64,000 nucleotides of DNA from Gymnogyps californianus (taxonomy: Eukaryota > Chordata > Aves > Accipitriformes > Cathartidae). Below the pieces are notes generated by a model. It was not told the DNA's origin. It ran no database searches and saw only the letters and a list, made by a program, of their open reading frames with translations. Position 1 is the first letter of the stretch. Each line of letters starts with the position of its first letter. A program made the position numbers and the translations under genes. The stretch spans positions 69,608,707-69,672,706 of the forward strand of contig NC_059473.1 of the NCBI RefSeq assembly GCF_018139145.2, written 5' to 3'. Below are positions 56,808-64,000 of the stretch, in pieces.

Positions 56808-56950
56808 TCGCATTATCTCCATTTTACTAACAGGGAAGCTGAAGGTCAAAGAAATTAAGTTACTAGACTTAATTCCACAGCCCAATAGAAAAATGATCAC
56901 AAGGGCGCAAGAACCAAAGGTCCAGGTAGCCCACTACTGCCTTTGATATA
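56808..56950 (-). mobile_element. CORE-SINE/MIR-like fossil
   Basis: On the plus strand, gcattatctccattttacta, acagggaagctgaaggtcaa, agaaattaagttactag and ccacagcccaatag reproduce in order the reverse complement of the CORE-SINE body (attatccccattttacagat, gaggaaactgaggcacagag, ttaagtgacttgcccaaggt, cacacagc). The continuation to gcaagaaccaaaggtccagg fits the tRNA-related part. Substitutions are numerous but spacing is well kept. Such copies are rare in birds and predate the amniote split or nearly so. Confidence 0.7.
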
Positions 56951-57689
56951 AACCTGGTCACCAGAACTCACATCTAATACTCTCGTGACTTTGCCCAAAG
57001 GAGAAATATGTCACATACCTTTCGAGTATAAATAGTGAGCAACTCTGATAGCTATGAGCATTTTAAATTGAAGCATTTTTTTCACAGAACTTTACATGGA
57101 ATTTCTCTTGCTCCCAAATTCTTTCAGATATGTGAGTCAATTACAATCACCTTTGACTGAGGGATACAAGGGCTCCAGACCTACAAGATATTACTTTGTG
57201 CAATTCAAATCAATTGAATTATTGTTGTGATTAGTGATTGCTACTTATTTTCTTTTTAGAAATGTACACAATTGTAGTTTCAGACTCTTCCAAATCTGAA
57301 AATATTATGCCCCAAGATCCTTCCATGCTCCATTCAGGAGAAAGAAACTAAATGCATTTCTAAAATGATAATTACTACATTTGCCATAGTAATTAAAATG
57401 TGATTGTTTATGCTATCTGGGCAACAGTACTTGAGTTGTTCAAAGATTACCTTGAGCCCAGCATGTCTGGAAAGGAGCAGCTCCTTCCAATAGCAGAGTA
57501 ACAGCTGTCCACAATTATCATCATCTTTGCTTCTAAAGTTATTTTCCCCTAATTTCTGCCGTCTATGAAGATACATCACTTAGAAATACAATTTTCAAAC
57601 TTATCTTTTCCCCATCAAATCTGATAACAAGTGGAATTCTGAATACTTGGCACCAACATACTATCTAAACTTACTGATAACATTCAGCT
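56951..57689. other. AT-rich intronic sequence, nothing recognised
   Basis: No feature beyond chance open frames. Confidence 0.5.
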
Positions 57690-58410
57690 AATCTTTGAGG
57701 TGCCTACAGCTCTGCTTACCTTTGAAAAGCCCCTCTGAAATAGAAACAACTATTTGGTGGAGTCAGTTGTTCCTGAACAGCGAAGTCCATGGTTTAGTTG
57801 TCATAACCTTCTGTGGTGTTGCCTGTTCCAACCTCTTCAGCACCAAACAGCAAAATTTCTGCCCCTTGTTTCCACCTTCCTGGAGCTAGTAAAAGACCTC
57901 ACCTAGGCTCCCCTGGGAGAAGTCCATTTGAAGTGGCAACGACAGCACTCTACAGGGTGACTTCATGTGGCCACTTAGTAGGCACCATTCTCTAATTTAA
58001 TCTGCTCTGCATGTTTTGCTGTTTCCTTCCCTTTCCCATTGCCTGAGGCTTTCCCCTGAGAGCTGATAAGGGTGTGGGCAGCACAGCGTGGTGGAGAGTC
58101 CAGCTCTAGAAGCCAGCAGGAGCTACACCTCAGCGGGAAGCCTCCAGTGCGGAGCAGGATCAGAAACCACAGCCTGACTCCGAAGAGGAATCAGGACCCA
58201 AATTCACACCCAGGGGAGATTCAGTTACTGAATGCGTGAGGACCAGCTGTTTTAAGCAGAACTGCTCTCAGTAACCTAACACAAAGAGCAACCGTGCTCT
58301 GCTTTTAATGATCCAAATGAAAGCCTTCCCTGCCCAGCGGTTACCTACAGGCCTCAATGGGCCAAAACCAGTAGCCTTGACAACAAATAATAACATTCCT
58401 GGCAGCAGAG
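57690..58410. other. GC-richer intronic patch, unidentified
   Basis: Visibly richer in G/C than its flanks, especially 58060-58220 (for example gtgggcagcacagcgtggtg and cctccagtgcggagcaggat). Frames of about 60 codons occur on the plus strand but none is recognisable and no exon boundaries are convincing. It could be a decayed transposon, a conserved element or simply local composition. Confidence 0.35.
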
Positions 58411-61400
58411 GGCTTTGTGCAACCAGTTCAACTTCAATAAATGTTCATTCACTTTCTTGAATGTACTGGGAAGCTCTTGCAGGATGTCATGATCCTCCAG
58501 ATTTTTTTCATTGCTTGTTGGTTGTCACAGCATGCAGCTTGCACTAGTTTTGTTTGGCTGAATGCTTCATATCATTAGGACTTAGACTTTTTCTTGGTTT
58601 TTTTTTTTATTTTTAATCAATCATGGCTATAGTGTCAGAGCACTGTCCATCTTTGTGAGCTTCTCTTTCTAAGTGAATGTGAATTGATTTTGTACGATCC
58701 ATTTTTGAGCTATTGGACTTTCCTGTCTCAAATTGCAATGACAGTCTAGTTTGTCTGCTTGTGTTTATCACGGAATTTTTTAACCCTTTGGCATTGTGAG
58801 TCCTTGGCTCTTCAGCCTTTCATCAGTTACAAATGTATATATATTTTCTCCCTCGCTTTGCTCCCTCAGGTAAAAAATCTCTCTGATATTTTACTTCCTT
58901 TACATTACACTTTAATAATTAGTGTCCTCTGCCAAAACTGACTGAAAGCTGCTGAACTGTCAAGTGCATCAGAACTGGTCACTACCAAAGAGAAAATTAC
59001 TGTTGGATTGGTTTTTTACTCCTGAGCAATCATTGCTTGCAGATACAGAGCAAGTCCTGCTTAAAATTTCTTCCCAGAGGCTTCTATACACTCAGTGGCT
59101 ATGTATAAACTTTCAAGCTCCTTGGGCTCAGTTATAAGCCCTGATTTTATATAGGAGTATATTAACTCTATTTTCCCCTTGATTTGCGTGGGAAGGATTT
59201 GTAAGCATAAAAGGCAGGAAGAAAGCTGAGGCATATTCTGGTCAGATCACAAATGGATGAAGGGACAGCTCAGAGACCAGCACATTTTGGCTTCTGTTTT
59301 TTTTCCATTTTCTTGTGTGCTAGAATTATGCTGGTCCCAGAATGCACAGCAGAGATCTACTTTTTTTCTGAAGACATAGCTCCAACTCCTTCTGCATAAG
59401 AGAAGCTGGAATTCTACAGAGCACATTACTGCCGGAGTGATATCCATCTGCCCACATTTAGATGTCTGCAATGCAGATGTCCTCCTCTGAGCAGTGTCTA
59501 GATTCCCATTACAGTCAATTGAGAGGAAAAGGCACTTCCAGGGCTCAGTTCCTTTCTCAGTGTCTGACACAGATCACTCCACCCTTGCTGTTTGGAAAGC
59601 TAAACTCCTCCAAGGCAAAATTCCCAATGTCACAGAGCCCATTAAAAATCTCGTACCGGTGACACCAAAAATGAGATAGTAACACTGCACTATGCAGATA
59701 TGCACTCCCTTTTTTCCACATAAACAAAAAGAACAAAGCAATTTAAATGTCACCAGTGTAAAATATCCCCAAAGGACTGCTGAAGAGACATCTTCTGAGA
59801 ACTATTGTCTTTTGTATCCTACACACATTGATAGTTCATTAATGCTTAAGCCTGAATCATTCATTTGTTCATTTTCTGTTTCTTGGATTCACAGCTCTAG
59901 GTTTTAGTGGAAAAGATTGGGAGAAGTGCTAACATGGCAGCTGCTTTTGGGTACTGCATCACTTTCATTTGTTTTTCAGCTTCTGTTTCAGTGTCCAACT
60001 GTACCATTTAAAATATTACCCTAAACACTAAATGACAAAACCTCCATTCGAAGAACCCATGAACAACTCAGGAGACATATTGGCCCATTCATACAGCCTT
60101 CATAAGAAAGACACACAAAATTATCTCAGTGTAGCCACTCTATTCTTAATAAATAATGATTACTTTTCATATGATGCTATAGGGGTGAGTGGCCAAAATG
60201 TAAAAGTAAGCACATAGAAATACATAACTTACATTTTAGCATTGTTCAGTCAATCTACTATGTTACACTAAGGTGTTACAAATATTGTAGATCCCCAAAT
60301 GAAACTATGCTGTAACTAAGGAGTTACTTTAAAAAGACAATATTTCTGCCATTCTTCTTACAAATGAGGAGCAGAGAAATTTTTTCTTGTCATCTCAAAG
60401 TCTTTTCTTCTTGGGTTTTTTGGTTTGTTGTTTTTTTTTTTTTTAGGTTTCTTCTGCATCCATACGTTAAAGCTCATGACCTTTTTAACAAAAGTGCATT
60501 TTATGTACTAAAGAAAGTAAGGTAAGGCAGAAATTTTAACAGAACATATTTATGTTGTCTTTTTGACTTAGCAGTAGAGATTTAATTGGTTTGGCTTCAC
60601 TCGTCATTCAATTGCTGTATTTCTTTTGATCACATCTTTGTTGTGAAACATTTACCAGCAGGAAGCAACTTCAAATATCTGAATACTCAGCTTACTGCAA
60701 CACAGTACATATCCACCCAGCTGCAGACACATACATATACATGCATATATTCACAGATGGATTGATATTTTTCATCTTATGTTACTTTCCTAGTTTTTTC
60801 AACATTCTTTGTTGTTTGTGGAAGAGATTATAAAGTTTCTGAAAACAGAGGTGACTAATTAAATGTAAGTAACAAGAAAATGATAGACAGATAATTCTCA
60901 CTTAAATAGAGCTCATAATTCTTTCTTTATATCAGAATTTTAGTAATACCTCTATTTTTCAAGACATAACTTGAGCTGGTCAGGCAATAATGAACCTTAA
61001 AATAGTGCTGGTTTGATCCTCTTCTACCCCTCTGCTTCAATTCCAACATGAATCTACCAGGATCTACCTCAAGAGCTACCAGCACTAGAAATCAGTACTG
61101 TACAAGATCTAAAAACTTGAAATCATGGCTTTGAAATGGCATTATTTTTTGAGCAGTTCTTATCAGCTGTTAAATTCATGTTATAGTTGGCATAGAAAAA
61201 AAGAAAGAAATTAAAATGATGTGATTTTGGAGGTCATTTGATTCTTCAGTCCAAGGGCTAGAAATATTTTAAAAGAATTTTTCCAAACCCTGTTTCTAGA
61301 CCGTTCTTAAGATACTAAGCATTTCAAGCCCTGGATTTCCTCAGAGTTAGTACATAGTGATCAGTCTAGAAATTGCATTCACAAGGCTTCAAGCTGTCTT

Positions 61401-61765
61401 CTATGGATGTTTTTTATTATTAAATCTTAGGGGAAAACTGCAGGAACTGTTGCTGCAAAATTTCACTGTAACTTGTGGCACCACAGAACGTTTTACCAAT
61501 GAATTACCAATGAAAAAGAAACATGAACAAGATCACCGGCTACTATAAACTGCTATTGCTTTATCCAAGGCTTCACCTGAGAGTGACTCTTACTATGGAA
61601 TGAACCTGCTGCAAAAAAATCCCACACATTTAGCACAAAAGTGATAGGTGGAAGAACAGTTTTGTATGTACAAGTCTGCCTCAATTGTTAAGAAACATTT
61701 GGAAAAGTGCTCAAGAATAGATCGTGCAATTGCTTTTCTGCAGAATACATGAATAGCCCCTTAGC
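58411..61765. other. AT-rich intronic sequence, nothing recognised
   Basis: Includes T runs at about 58599-58609 and 60431-60444. No gene or repeat family was recognised. Confidence 0.5.
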
Positions 61766-62150
61766 AAGAAGTGGTGTTGCTCCCTCTCTGCCGTTGCCCG
61801 GTCTGGGGACCACCACCCTACTGAGAGGCTCTGCTGGTGGTACCAGTTCTTGAGAGCATTCCAGCAAGCCTCACTGACTGCCCAACCCCTCTGTGGGGTA
61901 GCAGTGCTTCTCCATGGAGACTCTGTGTCATGCTCACCCTGCCATATGGTTGCATTTCACCCAGGGTAAACCAGCCTCACCAGCTGAAGATCACTTCTCT
62001 ACGTCCTTTTCAACCTCAGGCAGCCCTAGGAGGAACCTACCCATTCTGTTGAGTGACCAGACCTGGGTGAGGAACATTGTCTTTCCCTCCTGTTTGAATT
62101 GGACTATGTGCAGCCAGGAAGGCAAGGTGTTTTCATCCAGATAAGGTAAA
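61766..62150. other. GC-richer intronic patch, unidentified
   Basis: The segment from tgctccctctctgccgttgc to cttccctcctgtttgaat is GC-richer than its surroundings and opens two overlapping plus-strand frames (61837-62052 and 61914-62144) without recognisable protein features. No splice sites clearly bound it. Confidence 0.35.
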
Positions 62151-64000
62151 CGTAAGAAATATATTCTTGCTGTAATCTAACAAGAAGGACTTCTCGCTGG
62201 AATGGTGGGAAGCCATAATTTGCTTCAGACATCAGCATATTGGTGGAGATACACATGTATTGACTGCTTCCTTGGTGTCTCTGGCCTCTTCAGAAACACC
62301 CAAAAAGAAAAATCTAGATTATAATTCAGTCATTGAGCAGTTTATTTTAATGGAATTTTTAGCAGCTGTGCCCATTTAAATTCCCTATTAAAAATACAAA
62401 TCAGGATACTCAGAATTCTTTCAGTGTTCATTTTTAACAGAATGCAAAAAATAAAATCAATAGATACTGTTGCTAGGAACAGAACTCTACTGACATTTAT
62501 CTATATTCTTTTATTGATGCCTCAGTATTTGAGTGCCAACTGCAACTATTTATAAAGGGAATCCACCTCCCTCAGTGAATACATCAAAATTCTTGCTAAA
62601 ACTAAGCCATTTACAATAAGATCTTTTTGATAAATTGAGAGGTTTGTTTTCAGCTTCCCAGGTATTATTTTCTTCTTTCCATTTTCTTTGACTTAACACC
62701 TTAACAGTCAAAGCCATGAGGACCCTGGCCATTGAGTTCACAAGGCTTTGAGTTTGGTCCTTGGTGTTCATGTTCCAAAGGAGATTTAATTGAAGCTAGA
62801 GATATATTTGTCACAGGAAAAATAAGTGAGGACAATCAGGTGCTTTCTTACCTCTCTCTGAAATGTTTTCTAAAGCACAAATATTCAGAAATTCCTAAGA
62901 CCACTCCAAAATTTTGGAAAAAAATTGGGAGGTGGCTAAGATACTAGGAGAGTTTGTGTGCCAGGGTTGGGACTTTCAAAGTCACTGGCTGGCAGCTCTG
63001 TTTTGGGAGGTTGGTGGCTGTTTTGAAAGTACCAGTTAACTGCAAAGGTCACTTCCCATTCTTTGGAGATAACAAACATACATAAATTGGATCTGCAGAG
63101 TGTTTGCCTTTAAAGGGACCCCAACTGGCACAGCTGTTTAGAGCCAACCATACTATGGAGCCAGACTGAATTTTGTTTAGGAGGCTAAGACAGCTGGAGT
63201 GGATGGTGCCAAATTCTAGAGGCACAAAGACTAGCTTCATGAAACTGTACGGTGAGCACAGGGTTAGATGCAACTTCCTTGTATAGGGGGTGCATACCTG
63301 TGAGATTGTCACCATGCCCATGTGAGTGTGACTGGCTCACTGAGTAACACTAATGAGCCACAGGGACGGGAGAGAGGAAGACAAAGAACACACTTCCCCT
63401 TCCCTTACTCCCTTCTGGTACATCTGATTGGCAAGACTGCCTGATTTGGCAAAATCAGTATGTTTTAATACAGCATGGCTTTTTTTCAGGCTTTTTCAAT
63501 CTTGAATGTATTCAATGAGATAAAAAAGAAATCTGAAGCTATAACAATAAAATAAAAGTAGACACTCAAACATCACTCTTTCTAAAAGAGCATAAAATGC
63601 AAAATTGACTTAATTTTCTAATTTCTTCAGGGAAATTTAAGACTCTGTGTGTTTAAAAAACATTCATTTTACACTGAAACCAGACTGCATATATTCAAAG
63701 GAAGTACTATGCTAAAAATATCTTCCTCATTTATCAATCAATCAATATCTGACTTTACTCAAATCACCAGAACACATTACACTTTGTTTATCGGTTGAAT
63801 TATGGCCTTCCTCAGGAAGGTTTATACCTGGCTCTGTATACATGTTTGGCTCTATTATTCAGGAAACAAAGAAAAACCTTCTGTTAGAGTATCTTAGGGA
63901 AACTGTCTTTTCCTTCACTTTCAACTTGCATCAAAAAACATTAGCTAAAAATATTGCATGTAATAGGTTCTTCCAGTTCTGAGAATAAACTGGTGATGTA
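62151..64000. other. Intronic sequence to the right edge
   Basis: Holds a short inverted repeat, ACTTTCAAA at about 62970 and TTTGAAAGT at about 63022. No gene or transposon was recognised. Confidence 0.5.

Overview
The window looks like AT-rich intronic DNA from a bird, probably a neoavian. The evidence is several CR1 LINE fragments (one with the typical avian 3' end of repeated ATTCTRTG octamers), two solo LTRs of a type widespread in bird genomes, and no Alu, L1 or other mammal-specific repeats. Nothing is bacterial: there are no operons, rRNA or CRISPR arrays, and nearly all open frames of 60-130 codons are chance frames.

The one protein-coding feature I can identify is a single 81-bp internal exon on the minus strand at 52875-52955. 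It has a good acceptor and donor and encodes 27 residues ending EAGDLSK, which fits NKAIN2, a brain-expressed membrane protein that interacts with the Na+/K+-ATPase. NKAIN2 genes are very large with huge introns. I therefore read 52956-64000 as the upstream intron and 1-52874 as the downstream intron of one NKAIN2 gene transcribed leftward. I found no second NKAIN2 exon.

Layout from left to right: a CORE-SINE-like fossil (4.5 kb); an avian CR1 3' end flanked by two copies of an unidentified repeat (6.1-6.8 kb); a GC-richer island with the longest open frames (8.9-10.05 kb); plus-strand solo LTR A (12.0-12.6 kb) followed by a pyrimidine tract; a tRNA-like SINE remnant (19.6 kb) and a 5S-rRNA-derived SINE (20.4-20.8 kb); minus-strand solo LTR B with a perfect 5-bp target duplication (24.5-25.0 kb); old CR1 bodies at 28.3-29.6 (+), 33.7-34.2 (-) and 37.2-38.2 kb (+); a retroposon tail (44.7 kb); a cluster of three exact POU octamers (46.2 kb); two CR1 3' ends (46.8 and 47.6-47.9 kb); the NKAIN2 exon (52.9 kb); minus-strand CR1 remnants (53.9-55.0 kb); a clear CORE-SINE/MIR-like fossil (56.8 kb); and unannotated intron to the end.

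I did not find a new multi-gene system. The most useful observations are the exon that assigns the whole window to NKAIN2, the 5S-derived and CORE-type SINE fossils, the octamer cluster as a candidate intronic enhancer, and the pair of opposite-facing solo LTRs, one of which is oriented with the host gene. Family names come from recognising sequence patterns by eye, not from a database search.
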